DNA from: JAAUTS01 sp038250235 | GTDB lineage: Bacteria; Verrucomicrobiota; Verrucomicrobiia; Methylacidiphilales; JAAUTS01 | Assembly (NCBI GenBank): GCA_038250235.1 | Contig: JBBSCO010000003.1 | Coordinates: 34,816-98,815, forward strand | Direction: 5' to 3' | Length of the DNA stretch: 64,000 bases | Shown: piece by piece, positions 33,612 through 41,513 of the stretch | How positions within the stretch are numbered: the stretch's first letter is position 1 | How the letters are laid out: every line of letters starts with the position of its first letter | Made by a program: the position numbers and the translations under genes | Notes under the pieces: generated by a model | What the model was told of the DNA's origin: nothing | What the model saw: only the letters and a program-made list of their open reading frames with translations | The model's database searches: none

Positions 33612-35447
33612 TCAAGGCAGAGGCGATGAGGGAAGTGCCCGGGTCCGGACCTCCTCCACAATCCTGTGTAAGACCTCACTGAAATCCTGGGCACCTTCAT
33701 CACCCTTGGCTCTGGAACGGACCGCAACTTTGCCGGCTTCCTGCTCACGGGCACCCACCACCATCATGTAAGGGACTTTCTCAAGCTGCGCCCGGCGTAT
33801 CTTGGCCCCCATTTTATCCGCATGCTCATCCACGCTGCTGCGCAGTCCGGCCGCCTTGCAGCGCGCGGAGAGTTCACGGGTGAATTCAATCTGGGCATCG
33901 GTAATCGGGATAAACCGCACCTGCTCGGGAGCCAGCCAGACGGGAAAAGCACCTGAGAAATGCTCAATCAGAACCCCGCAGAAACGTTCCATCGAACCAA
34001 AGGGCGCGCGATGGATCATGACGGGACGATGTTTGGTATTGTCCGCTCCGGCATAATTCAGATCAAAACGTACGGGCAGATTGTAATCAACCTGGACCGT
34101 GCCCAGTTGCCATTCACGCCCAATGACATCTTTGACCACGAAATCAATTTTTGGACCATAAAAGGCGGCTTCTCCCGGTTCTTCGCAATAGGGAACACCA
34201 AGAGTCTTGGCCGCTTCACGGCAGGCATGTTCCGCCTTGTCCCAATTGGCCGGATCACCGGTATATTTTTCGGAGTCGGGATCCCTCAATCCTATGCGCA
34301 CGCGGTAATCGTTGATTCCCAAGGTTCCCAGAACGATTTTCACCAGGGACAGACATCCTTCAATTTCTCCAGAAACCTGATCCTCAGTGCAAAAAATGTG
34401 GGCATCATCCTGGGTGAAGCCACGGACACGTGTCATTCCACCCAGTTCTCCCGATTGTTCCCAGCGATAGACGGTTCCAAATTCCGCCAAACGAACCGGA
34501 AGATCACGGTAGGACCGCGGCTCCGAATCAAAGATCTTGATGTGATGAGGACAATTCATCGGCTTGAGCATGAAGCCGTCCACTTCGCCCGTATCAAGAA
34601 GATTGGTCAGCTCGGAACAGGCACAGCCCTCCTCGCTCAATTTCTTAAGAGTGTCTTTCTCCACCAAAGGAGGAAATTGCGATTCCCGGTAATAAGGGAA
34701 ATGCCCGGAGGTGCGGTACAAACCCAGCTTTCCGATATGAGGCGTGAACACCATGGAGTAACCCTGCTTCCGGAGTTCCTCAGAGATGAAATCCTGAAGG
34801 GCCTGCCGCACAATGGCACCATTGGGCAGCCAAAGGATCAAGCCCTGGCCCACAGCATCATCAATGTGAAAGAGTTTCAGTTCGCGGCCGAGTTTTCGGT
34901 GGTCCCGCTTCGCCGCCTCTTCCAACTGCTTAAGGTAGGCATCAAGCTCCGCCTGGCTCGGGAAAGCCGTGCCGTAAATGCGCTGCAATTGTTTGTTCTT
35001 TTCATCACCACGATGGTAGGCCCCTGCTATACTCAACAGCTTGACCGCCTTGATTTCTTTGGTGGAAGCAATATGTGACCCGGCACAAAGATCGATGAAT
35101 TCCCCGTTGTGATAAAAGCTGATGGCCTCGCCCTCCGGAATATCATCCAGACGTCCGAGCTTGTAGCGTTCCTGGCCAAATTTCTTCAACTTCCCGGCAG
35201 CTTCGGCACGGCTGCATTCAAAGCGCTCAAATTTCTGGTTTTCGGAAGCGATCTTGCGCATCTGGCTTTCAATCTTTCCCAGGTCTTCTGCGGTAAAACG
35301 GTGTTCCAGGTCAAAATCGTAATAAAACCCGGTATCCGTCGGAGGACCAATATCAAGCTGTGTATCGGGGAAAAGACGCAGAACCGCTGTAGCCAGGACA
35401 TGGGCGCAGGAATGGCGTAATTCTTCGAGGGGAGTCATCAATTTCAT
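33612..35447 (-). CDS. thrS: Threonyl-tRNA synthetase lacking the N-terminal TGS domain
   Basis: 611 residues. It begins directly in the editing domain (LRHSCAHVLATAVLRLFP with HxxxH; later DLCAGSHIAST as the third metal/nucleophile-like block), then the class II catalytic core (MVFTPHIGKLGLY, MLKPMNCPHHIKIFDSE with the zinc Cys, HRAPFGSMERFCGVLIEHFSG as motif 3) and the anticodon-binding domain at the C-terminus. The usual TGS domain of about 60 residues is missing, and no upstream in-frame start could supply it. No ribosome site at ATG 35447 or 35438. A TTGACC and TAGGCT about 16 bases apart lie in the 73-bp gap after sufE and might form its promoter. Confidence 0.96.
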   Translation of the reverse strand: MKLMTPLEELRHSCAHVLATAVLRLFPDTQLDIGPPTDTGFYYDFDLEHRFTAEDLGKIESQMRKIASENQKFERFECSRAEAAGKLKKFGQERYKLGRLDDIPEGEAISFYHNGEFIDLCAGSHIASTKEIKAVKLLSIAGAYHRGDEKNKQLQRIYGTAFPSQAELDAYLKQLEEAAKRDHRKLGRELKLFHIDDAVGQGLILWLPNGAIVRQALQDFISEELRKQGYSMVFTPHIGKLGLYRTSGHFPYYRESQFPPLVEKDTLKKLSEEGCACSELTNLLDTGEVDGFMLKPMNCPHHIKIFDSEPRSYRDLPVRLAEFGTVYRWEQSGELGGMTRVRGFTQDDAHIFCTEDQVSGEIEGCLSLVKIVLGTLGINDYRVRIGLRDPDSEKYTGDPANWDKAEHACREAAKTLGVPYCEEPGEAAFYGPKIDFVVKDVIGREWQLGTVQVDYNLPVRFDLNYAGADNTKHRPVMIHRAPFGSMERFCGVLIEHFSGAFPVWLAPEQVRFIPITDAQIEFTRELSARCKAAGLRSSVDEHADKMGAKIRRAQLEKVPYMMVVGAREQEAGKVAVRSRAKGDEGAQDFSEVLHRIVEEVRTRALPSSPLP

Positions 35448-35520
35448 AAGTAACTGGTAAAAGGTTGAGGGGTGAGCCTAGGAAAAGCGGCTCCGAGGTC
35501 AAGTCATGCCCTGAATGCAC

Positions 35521-35985
35521 TCAGGATCCGGTTTGCACCCTTTTGCGATTCAGGTAGACCTTGCAGGCACTTTTCATGCGCGTTAGGACATAGTAGGTGG
35601 TCTGGCTCCTCTGCCTGACCAATTCCGCTCCAACGATCTTCGGGACAAAATCACTCTCCAACTCGAGAACCTCTTCAGGAGTGGCACCTTGGAGACCCTT
35701 GCAAAGAATGGAACTCATGGCCCGGGTCAAGGTCTGCACCTCAGGACCCAGAGTCATCCGGAATTGCACGCCCCTTTTGTTGTCGTTGTCCACTTTCAAA
35801 AAAACACCGACGGTGTCCGTGCATTCCTCATCTTTACGGACATCCTCCAGATCAAACGTCTCTCCTTGCTTGGGTTCAAGGCTCCTGGTTCCCTCACTGA
35901 ACAAAACAAGGTTTTCCCGTTTACCCACATCGGGCAGGGACTGGAACAGGTCGATAATCGCCTGAAGTTTGGGAGGATAAGCCAT
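35521..35985 (-). CDS. sufE: SufE-like sulfur acceptor protein
   Basis: 154 residues that fit SufE, which accepts sulfur from a cysteine desulfurase: helix LQAIIDLFQSLPDVGKRENLVLFSE, the loop Cys C55 in KDEECTDTVGVFLKV at the position of the persulfide Cys, SSILCKGLQGATPEEVLEL, and VPKIVGAELVRQRSQTTYYVLTRMK at the end. The C-terminus has an unusual basic tail (SACKVYLNRKRVQTGS). ATG 35985 is the family-like start. It lies 26 bp after the rhodanese gene on the same strand: both handle protein-bound sulfur. Confidence 0.88.
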   Translation of the reverse strand: MAYPPKLQAIIDLFQSLPDVGKRENLVLFSEGTRSLEPKQGETFDLEDVRKDEECTDTVGVFLKVDNDNKRGVQFRMTLGPEVQTLTRAMSSILCKGLQGATPEEVLELESDFVPKIVGAELVRQRSQTTYYVLTRMKSACKVYLNRKRVQTGS

Positions 35986-36011
35986 ACGGAATCCTGAGAA
36001 GAAAACTGCGT

Positions 36012-36866
36012 TCAGGAGCCTTTCTTGATCGGAGCGCGAACGGTGTTTCCCCACTCAGTCCAGGAACCATCGTAGTTGCGCACGTTACTGTGTCCCAAAA
36101 GATAGGTCAGCACAAACCAAGTATGACTGGAACGCTCACCTATCCTGCAATAAACAACGGTGTCTCCATCCGCCTTGAGCCCTTTGCCATCCTCATAAAT
36201 CGCCTTCAACTCATCCGCCGTCTTGAATGTCCCATCTTCTTTGACCGCTGTTTTCCAGGGCACACTTGAGGCACCTGGAATATGGCCTCCGCGCAAAACG
36301 CCTTCCTGGGGATATTCCGGCATATGGGTGATTTCGCCTTTAAATTCTCCGGGCGAACGAACATCGATCAAAGGTTTTCCTGCTTTGCTATGGGCCAGGG
36401 TGTCCGCAAAAAAGGCCCGGATTTCGTCATCATGCCGTTTGGCAGGAATCGGGTATTCAGTCAGCGCCAAAGCCCCTTTCTCTTTGGTCAGCTCCCGACC
36501 TTCCGCCTTCCATTTATCCCGGCCGCCATTCAAAAGTTTGACTTTGGTATGCCCAAAAAGTCTGAAGGCCCACAGGGCATAGGTTGCCCACCAATTGGAC
36601 TTGTCTCCGTAAAAAACACAGGTGGTTTCTGCTGTGATGCCGTTGCGGGAGCAAAGCGCGGCAAATTTTTCCGGACTGATGTAATCCCGGATATCGTCAT
36701 CCTGCAGATCGGAACGCCAGTCAATGTGAACCGCATTGCGGATGTGTCCGGTGTCATAGAGCAACAGGTCCTCATTGCTCTCAATCAGACGTATCGTAGG
36801 GTCATCCAGGTGTTGTTCCAACCAGGCTGTATCGACCAGAATTTCGGGATGTGCGTAGGAAGTCAT
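36012..36866 (-). CDS. Two-domain rhodanese sulfurtransferase (SseA/thiosulfate sulfurtransferase)
   Basis: 284 residues with an inactive N-terminal rhodanese domain and an active C-terminal one. The active-site loop is CRIGERSSHTW with Cys 240, the type seen in actinobacterial and related SseA/CysA thiosulfate sulfurtransferases. The N-terminal domain has GHIRNAVHIDW and GGRDKWK landmarks. Substrate is likely thiosulfate or 3-mercaptopyruvate. Co-directional with sufE, 26 bp apart, which suggests delivery of sulfur into Fe-S or thiolation chemistry. Confidence 0.93.
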   Translation of the reverse strand: MTSYAHPEILVDTAWLEQHLDDPTIRLIESNEDLLLYDTGHIRNAVHIDWRSDLQDDDIRDYISPEKFAALCSRNGITAETTCVFYGDKSNWWATYALWAFRLFGHTKVKLLNGGRDKWKAEGRELTKEKGALALTEYPIPAKRHDDEIRAFFADTLAHSKAGKPLIDVRSPGEFKGEITHMPEYPQEGVLRGGHIPGASSVPWKTAVKEDGTFKTADELKAIYEDGKGLKADGDTVVYCRIGERSSHTWFVLTYLLGHSNVRNYDGSWTEWGNTVRAPIKKGS

Positions 36867-36904
36867 AAGGAACCATTCTGGGCCTGACGGCCTTTGCCGT
36901 CAAC

Positions 36905-37369
36905 CTACTGCTTGGCACGTTGGACAAGATATTGCCTGAAGAGCGTATAATCACTCTCGGTCAGGGCAGCAGGCCCCGCCGGCAACAGGATTTTGCCGCT
37001 TTTCAGGGGGGCGTCGATTTCGGGCGCGTAAATCAGTCTGCCGTTGCACAGAACCACCATCACAGACCCCAGGTTGTTGCTGGTTTCGGCATCCATGATT
37101 TTCATGCCCGTATCGGTCAGGGTAACCAGGGTTCCGCCATCGGGAAGCTTCATCAGGCTTTCCACATTCTTTTCCGTCAGCACAGCGTATTTGTTGACCT
37201 TGATAATCTGGTCAGGATTGCTCAGGGCCATACTGATGCTCTGGGAAAGACTTCCCCCGCTGGACGCCTGCATGTAAATCCTGAGGGTAAATCCCGGTTT
37301 GGATCCCCCGGCCCAAGCCGTTGAACCCAGGACGACCAATAAAACCAAAACCAGAATGCGATGTTTCAC
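36905..37369 (-). CDS. Secreted hypothetical protein
   Basis: About 154 residues. A standard signal peptide (VKHRILVLVLLVVLGSTAWAGG) begins at GTG 37369 or 37372; an ATG at 37426 would place 19 odd residues before it and leave only 14 bp to the divergent gene. The mature part has a repeated beta pattern (GGSLSQSISMALSNPDQIIKVNKYAVLTEKNV, GGTLVTLTDTGMKIMD) and ends with a YTLFRQYLVQRAKQ helix. The family is unknown. It ends 38 bp before the rhodanese gene. Confidence 0.65.
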   Translation of the reverse strand: MKHRILVLVLLVVLGSTAWAGGSKPGFTLRIYMQASSGGSLSQSISMALSNPDQIIKVNKYAVLTEKNVESLMKLPDGGTLVTLTDTGMKIMDAETSNNLGSVMVVLCNGRLIYAPEIDAPLKSGKILLPAGPAALTESDYTLFRQYLVQRAKQ

Positions 37370-37440
37370 CACTCCTTTGTGCACGAAGTTGTTTCCGAAA
37401 GCAAAAAGATTGAATGGAAAGTACATTTGCCTAGTCTAAG

Positions 37441-38022
37441 ATGAAGCACATGAAACAAGTCTTCCTGTTCAGCCTCTTCCTCTCCATTGCCCTGAACGCT
37501 CCTGCCCAAAACATCAACCCAAGCAAGAGCACGGTTCCAGACAAATTCGTCAATCCTCCCGGCAAACGCTATAGCATCTTCGCCGGCGATCCCGAACGCG
37601 TTCAGCGTGCCAATGAGGTCAATGTGAAAGATTTTACCGGCGAAGTTCTTCTGGAGCCCAAAGCACTCTCGCTCTCAGGACAGTCGATTGAAGGAACCGC
37701 CCCGAACCAGTTCAAACTAACCTTTAAAATCAAAAACAACGGGAAACGTAGTTATACCCTTTCCTTTCCCGATTCCCAACGTTTTGACCTGGCAATTACG
37801 GCTACGGATGGGAGTCTTGTCTATCTCTGGTCTGAAGACAAAGACTTTGTGCAGAAGGAAGGCACAAGTTTTGTTAATTCGGGTGAAAGCCTGGCTTTTT
37901 CGGAATTTCTTTCTTTGGACACTCTCAAAGTCAGGGTGCAGCCCGGCACCTACAATTTTCAGATGATATTGGCGAACTACCCCGAAGTCACGGCCAAGGG
38001 AACCTTCCAGATTTTACCCTGA
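37441..38022 (+). CDS. Secreted BsuPI-like domain protein
   Basis: 193 residues. A signal peptide (QVFLFSLFLSIALNAPAQ) is followed by about 60 residues of linker and then a BsuPI-like beta-sandwich (about 90-190): FKLTFKIKNNGKRSYTLSF, SQRFDLAITATDGSLVYLWSEDKDF and LRVQPGTYNF-type ending. BsuPI was first described as an intracellular protease inhibitor; many exported proteins share the fold and the function here is open. Divergent from the secreted gene at 36905-37369. Confidence 0.82.
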   Translation: MKHMKQVFLFSLFLSIALNAPAQNINPSKSTVPDKFVNPPGKRYSIFAGDPERVQRANEVNVKDFTGEVLLEPKALSLSGQSIEGTAPNQFKLTFKIKNNGKRSYTLSFPDSQRFDLAITATDGSLVYLWSEDKDFVQKEGTSFVNSGESLAFSEFLSLDTLKVRVQPGTYNFQMILANYPEVTAKGTFQILP

Positions 38023-38038
38023 AGGATCGGAACCAGGC

Positions 38039-38629
38039 TCAATTTTTATTAAGGATTTCCCTGATTTCCTGTATCGAAATCCTGTGATCCTTAAGATCGT
38101 CTTTGTTCTTCAGCGTGTCATTGATCAGCTTGATCTCCTGGGCGATTTTTGCAGCCTCAACTCCCTGATAGCGCATGTCGGACAAGACCGATTTCTCACG
38201 CTCCAGAACTGCCTTGATCCCCTCTTCCCGGGCTCTTTTGTCTTCCGATATACGTGTATCTCCCAGACTGGATCTGCCTGTGGCAAAGGTCTGATCCGAA
38301 TTCAGACTCGAACTCCGTCCCGACAGATTTAAATCATTGGAAGCACTGAATTTTTTGCCCCCCCAGTTGTTCTCCGGCCTTCCCATGCTGGATTCTCTGG
38401 TGGTAAACATTTTTCTCTGAAGCCCGTTTTCTTTGGAACCATGGAAGCCGGCGGTGTTGAATTTTTTAGTCTGAAATTCCGTTGTGTTCAAGGAACTGGA
38501 CGGAGCCTCACCGCTGCGGTACGATTCTTGGGCTTTCTTCAGGTCCTTAAACCATTTTTCCTCAAGGTTACCCCCAAAGGAAACAGACAGTGCTGCCAGC
38601 AAAAAAAAACTGATTCGAACCAGAAACAT
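38039..38629 (-). CDS. Secreted low-complexity hypothetical protein
   Basis: 196 residues: a signal peptide (FLVRISFFLLAALSVSFGG), a Ser/Asn/Gly-rich, probably disordered middle (LNTTEFQTKKFNTAGFHGSK, LNLSGRSSSLNSD), and a charged helical C-terminus (EGIKAVLEREKSVLSDMR, AAKIAQEIKLINDTLK). The pattern FxTxxF recurs three to four times in the middle (EFQTKKFNTAGF, KMFTTRESS, DQTFATGRSS), suggesting a short repeat. Function unknown. Converges with the BsuPI-like gene. Confidence 0.65.
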   Translation of the reverse strand: MFLVRISFFLLAALSVSFGGNLEEKWFKDLKKAQESYRSGEAPSSSLNTTEFQTKKFNTAGFHGSKENGLQRKMFTTRESSMGRPENNWGGKKFSASNDLNLSGRSSSLNSDQTFATGRSSLGDTRISEDKRAREEGIKAVLEREKSVLSDMRYQGVEAAKIAQEIKLINDTLKNKDDLKDHRISIQEIREILNKN

Positions 38630-38823
38630 AAAAGAATTCTACCCGATTATCCGCAAAACCCAACTAAAATCGCCATCATGATTTTGTAGACTTTTCATCG
38701 AATAAATCCGTCAACCGTGTTGAACCCTCCACCGATGTCTTACCTGCAAAATCCGGATGACTTTTACCAAAAAATATAGCAACGACACTTTCTATCGGGA
38801 TTTGATTTTTGCCCTGTACGATT

Positions 38824-38851
38824 TTGCCACTCTCTGCTTTTTCTCTGATAC
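38824..38851 (+). promoter_or_regulatory. Weak promoter candidate upstream of tRNA-Ile2
   Basis: TTGCCA (38824-38829), 16-base spacer, TGATAC (38846-38851). It resembles the TTGCCA promoters proposed for metH and tRNA-Glu. It would give a leader of about 50 bases before the tRNA. The rest of the 38630-38911 gap shows nothing else. Confidence 0.3.
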
Positions 38852-38911
38852 GAAAATCGGGTCGATATCGCACTCGACGAAAGGAAAGAAAAAAGATACC
38901 TTTACCTTTCC

Positions 38912-38984
<73 letters not shown>

Positions 38985-38990
38985 CTTGTC

Positions 38991-39464
38991 TTAATACGTC
39001 ACCTTGTCGGATTTTGACATCCAGTCCCGGAACAGTTCGCGGGCTGAAGGCCGCAGCAACATTTTGGTTGGCAGGGAACGTTCCACCTGATCCAAAGCAA
39101 CTTCACGATAAAGAAAAGCATCATCAAAGCCCGCCTCTGCCGCATCATCCCGTGTTGCTGCATAGCTGAGACTGTCCAGTCTTGCCCAATAGATCGCAGC
39201 CAGACACATCGGACAGGGTTCACAGCTGGAATAGATCTCGCAGCCTTTTAGCTCAAATCTTCCCAGAGAACGGCAGGCATCACGGATAGCCAACACTTCG
39301 GCATGAGCCGTCGGATCGTTCAGACTGGTCACACTGTTGCATCCCCTTCCCACGATCCTTCCCTCCAGCACCACGACCGCCCCAAAAGGCCCTCCTTGGT
39401 TGTTTTCCATCCCCTCCTTGGCCATCCGCAAGGCTTCCTGCATGTGGATCTCAGGCAATGACAT
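38991..39464 (-). CDS. Nucleoside/guanine deaminase (CDA-like fold)
   Basis: 157 residues, as long as B. subtilis-type guanine deaminase. Zinc and catalytic motifs are complete: TAHAEVLAIRDAC (HAE) and SSCEPCPMCLAAIYWA (PCxxC). The start GGPFGAVVVLEGRIVG and the C-terminal VALDQVERSLPTKML are as in GuaD-like deaminases rather than TadA. The start is uncertain: ATG 39464 gives the family length, ATG 39491 and 39518 give longer N-termini that reach into the DUF2017 gene end. None has a clear ribosome site. Stop is 6 bp from the tRNA on the other strand. Confidence 0.88.
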   Translation of the reverse strand: MSLPEIHMQEALRMAKEGMENNQGGPFGAVVVLEGRIVGRGCNSVTSLNDPTAHAEVLAIRDACRSLGRFELKGCEIYSSCEPCPMCLAAIYWARLDSLSYAATRDDAAEAGFDDAFLYREVALDQVERSLPTKMLLRPSARELFRDWMSKSDKVTY

Positions 39465-39507
39465 CCCCGGACTCTGGCAGGACTGTTCCATGGCGGAAAT
39501 GAAAAAA

Positions 39508-40017
39508 TCAATCCTCATCCTCTGAAATGGCTCTGATGATCCATTCCTGGACAGCTTCCATAAAATGTATCATCAGCAACGACTCTTTTTTGGGGCCTTC
39601 CGGCAACTTCGTGAATTCCATGTGCATATCCTCCTCTTGGATATCCGCCCATGCAGCCAGATAAAGGCGATGGTCGTTGAAAACCATCAGCAGGCTCTCG
39701 ACCTGATCTTCAGGTACATCCCACACGGCAGGACTACCGGGAGGAAATTTTTCCATAATCCCTATCCATGCACTGATTAACCCGATCCGCTCCGAACGCA
39801 TGCTCTGTAAATGCCCCAGCCAATACTCCCGCTCATGTTCATATCCAGAAACCAGAAGACCCTCAATATCGTACCATTGTCGCCGGATCCTCTCATCGAG
39901 CTCATCAGGGGCTTTTAGGTAAAGTAAAGAGAGAGATTTCAGAATCTCCTCCAGCACCATTCGTTCCATGCCTGACAAAAGCAGGCGGAACCCATTTTTA
40001 ATTTTGGACAGTTGCAC
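39508..40017 (-). CDS. DUF2017-like protein encoded next to ClpS
   Basis: 169 residues, acidic and helical (KNGFRLLLSGMERMVLEEILKSLSLLYL; MVFNDHRLYLAAWADIQEE). In actinobacteria a DUF2017 gene also follows clpS, and the sequence fits that family (VFNDHRLYLA near the C-terminus). The start is 3 bp after the clpS stop. A role in ClpS/Clp-dependent proteolysis is suggested by context only. Confidence 0.78.
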   Translation of the reverse strand: MQLSKIKNGFRLLLSGMERMVLEEILKSLSLLYLKAPDELDERIRRQWYDIEGLLVSGYEHEREYWLGHLQSMRSERIGLISAWIGIMEKFPPGSPAVWDVPEDQVESLLMVFNDHRLYLAAWADIQEEDMHMEFTKLPEGPKKESLLMIHFMEAVQEWIIRAISEDED

Positions 40018-40020
40018 AGT

Positions 40021-40347
40021 TCAGTCCGTTGACTCCAAAGTCACACGGAGTCCATAACCCTTCAGTTGCTCCCAATATAATTCGGCTTTTTCACGGTTCT
40101 CTTTGGCCACACAACTTTTCCCCTGCACATGAACCTCCATCATGTGGATGCGAGCCTTGGATGTGTTGAAACCGAGAACTTTCCGGAATACGTGTACCAC
40201 AAAACTCATGGTGTTGATGTGATCGTTCCAGACAACGACAATCCAACCCCTGGCCGGTTGTTTTTGGGTGGACTCCTTTTTTCGTTCTTTGACATCCGGA
40301 ACAGCGGTCGCTGCCTGCGTATAGAACCCCTGAGCAGAGGTTTTCAT
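40021..40347 (-). CDS. clpS: ATP-dependent Clp protease adaptor ClpS
   Basis: 108 residues. ClpS recognises N-degron substrates and passes them to ClpA/ClpC with ClpP. The substrate-binding block is VVVWNDHINTMSFVVHVFRKVLGF, with the conserved N-D-x-x-N-T-M; then KARIHMMEVHVQGKSCVA and ENREKAELYWEQLKGYGLRVTLE. ATG 40347 is chosen because the longer frame upstream runs into the roadblock gene and is not ClpS-like. Followed by the DUF2017 gene after 3 bp. Confidence 0.93.
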   Translation of the reverse strand: MKTSAQGFYTQAATAVPDVKERKKESTQKQPARGWIVVVWNDHINTMSFVVHVFRKVLGFNTSKARIHMMEVHVQGKSCVAKENREKAELYWEQLKGYGLRVTLESTD

Positions 40348-40363
40348 AGGACAATCCCACGAA

Positions 40364-40834
40364 TCAACTGATGATCGCCTGCCCGCCGGGAAGTTCGGAG
40401 TCCAACTGCAAAGGCTCGGAATTAGCCGCACTTTCGCTGGCTTCCTTTAAGGAGGTGTTTAGCGTAGCGGCCGCCTGCTGGGCATAAAAACGCACCAGCC
40501 CGATGTTGGTCTTGTCGGTGAAAACCGTGATCAGAAGACAATCAAAGTGCAGGGAAGTCATCAGGATGCTCATCTTGCTGCCTTCATGATACAAGGCCGT
40601 GAACTCCGACTCCCCCAGACGCTTGGCCAACTCCTTGGTGGCGGCAAAGGAGCCAGCCGCCAGAGCACACATGATCATCAGATCGACCTGGCCAATATCG
40701 CCGTTCTCCGCAAAAAGGTTGCCTCCACGGTCAACCAGAGCCCCCCACTGGGACTCGGACTTCACAAGAAAATCCTTCAAGTGACCTTCAATGGCCATTT
40801 GATCTTCAACCGTAAGCATTCCTATACCGGTCAT
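40364..40834 (-). CDS. Roadblock/LC7 domain protein, MglB-like
   Basis: 156 residues, of which about 1-125 form a roadblock fold (WGALVDRGGNLFAENGDIGQVDLMIMCALAAGSFAATKELAKRL, HFDCLLITVFTDKTNIGLVRFYAQQAA). MglB-like roadblock proteins act as GTPase-activating partners of MglA, whose gene ends 18 bp upstream on the same strand. The C-terminal tail is disordered. It is the small one of two roadblock proteins flanking mglA. Confidence 0.88.
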   Translation of the reverse strand: MTGIGMLTVEDQMAIEGHLKDFLVKSESQWGALVDRGGNLFAENGDIGQVDLMIMCALAAGSFAATKELAKRLGESEFTALYHEGSKMSILMTSLHFDCLLITVFTDKTNIGLVRFYAQQAAATLNTSLKEASESAANSEPLQLDSELPGGQAIIS

Positions 40835-40851
40835 AGTTCGAATCCTTTGCC

Positions 40852-41490
40852 CTAAGTTGTCGTTTTGCCCGCATCACCAGCGGATGCGGTTTTACCGCCT
40901 GCCGACTTGGAGTATTTGGCCAGAAGTAAGCGGGCCACGCCATTCAATGTTTCCAACACACCTTCGCCCTGATAGGCAGAGGCCTCGAATGTCAATGCGC
41001 GGGTCGCACGATTGTTGAACGTATATTCCAGATAATGAAGAGGTGCCGGGTTTTCAATGTCACGCTTGTTATACTGCAGGACATAGGGGATTTGGGCCAT
41101 GCTGAGATGATTTTCAATCAGGTTCTCCTGGAGGTTGGCGAAAGATTCCACATTTTCCTCCATCTTGTCCCAGTGCGAATCGACCACGAAAACGATACCA
41201 TCCACACCTTTCAGCACCAGTTGGCGGGTGGTATTATAAACCGGTTGACCGGGAACGGTATAAAGCTGGAAGCGGGTGTCAAAACCCGGAAGCGTCTGGG
41301 TGTTCAGACTGAGAAAGTCAAAAAACAGGGTGCGATCCGCATCCGTGGCCAACGAAACCAGTTCGCCCTTTTGTGTGCTGTTGATACCCGAGTGAAGTTT
41401 CACCAGATTGGTGGTCTTACCGCAAAGAGCGCAACCGTAGTAGACGATTTTGAGCTGGATTTCTCTTTTAGAGTAATTAATAAAGGCCAT
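40852..41490 (-). CDS. mglA: MglA-type small Ras-like GTPase
   Basis: 212 residues. The P-loop YGCALCGKTTNL (about 18-29) matches MglA, which has Gly-x-Gly-Leu-Cys-Gly-Lys-Thr-Thr there, except that Cys-Ala replaces Pro-Gly. LYTVPGQPVYNTTRQLVLKGVDGIVFVVDSHW is switch II and the following core, and YNKRDI is the base-recognition motif (N-K-x-D). A Ser/Gly/Lys-rich C-terminal tail of about 20 residues follows. MglA sets polarity of type IV pili and motility in Myxococcus. Here it lies between two roadblock genes and 6 kb from the pilus-like operon. Confidence 0.93.
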   Translation of the reverse strand: MAFINYSKREIQLKIVYYGCALCGKTTNLVKLHSGINSTQKGELVSLATDADRTLFFDFLSLNTQTLPGFDTRFQLYTVPGQPVYNTTRQLVLKGVDGIVFVVDSHWDKMEENVESFANLQENLIENHLSMAQIPYVLQYNKRDIENPAPLHYLEYTFNNRATRALTFEASAYQGEGVLETLNGVARLLLAKYSKSAGGKTASAGDAGKTTT

Positions 41491-41513
41491 ACGGAGTCGT
41501 TTCCCTAAAAAAT

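Noticed and set aside
33960..35078. 372-codon plus-strand ORF opposite thrS
   Set aside because: Lies wholly within the threonyl-tRNA synthetase gene on the other strand, whose motifs are complete; the antisense product has no domain-like features.
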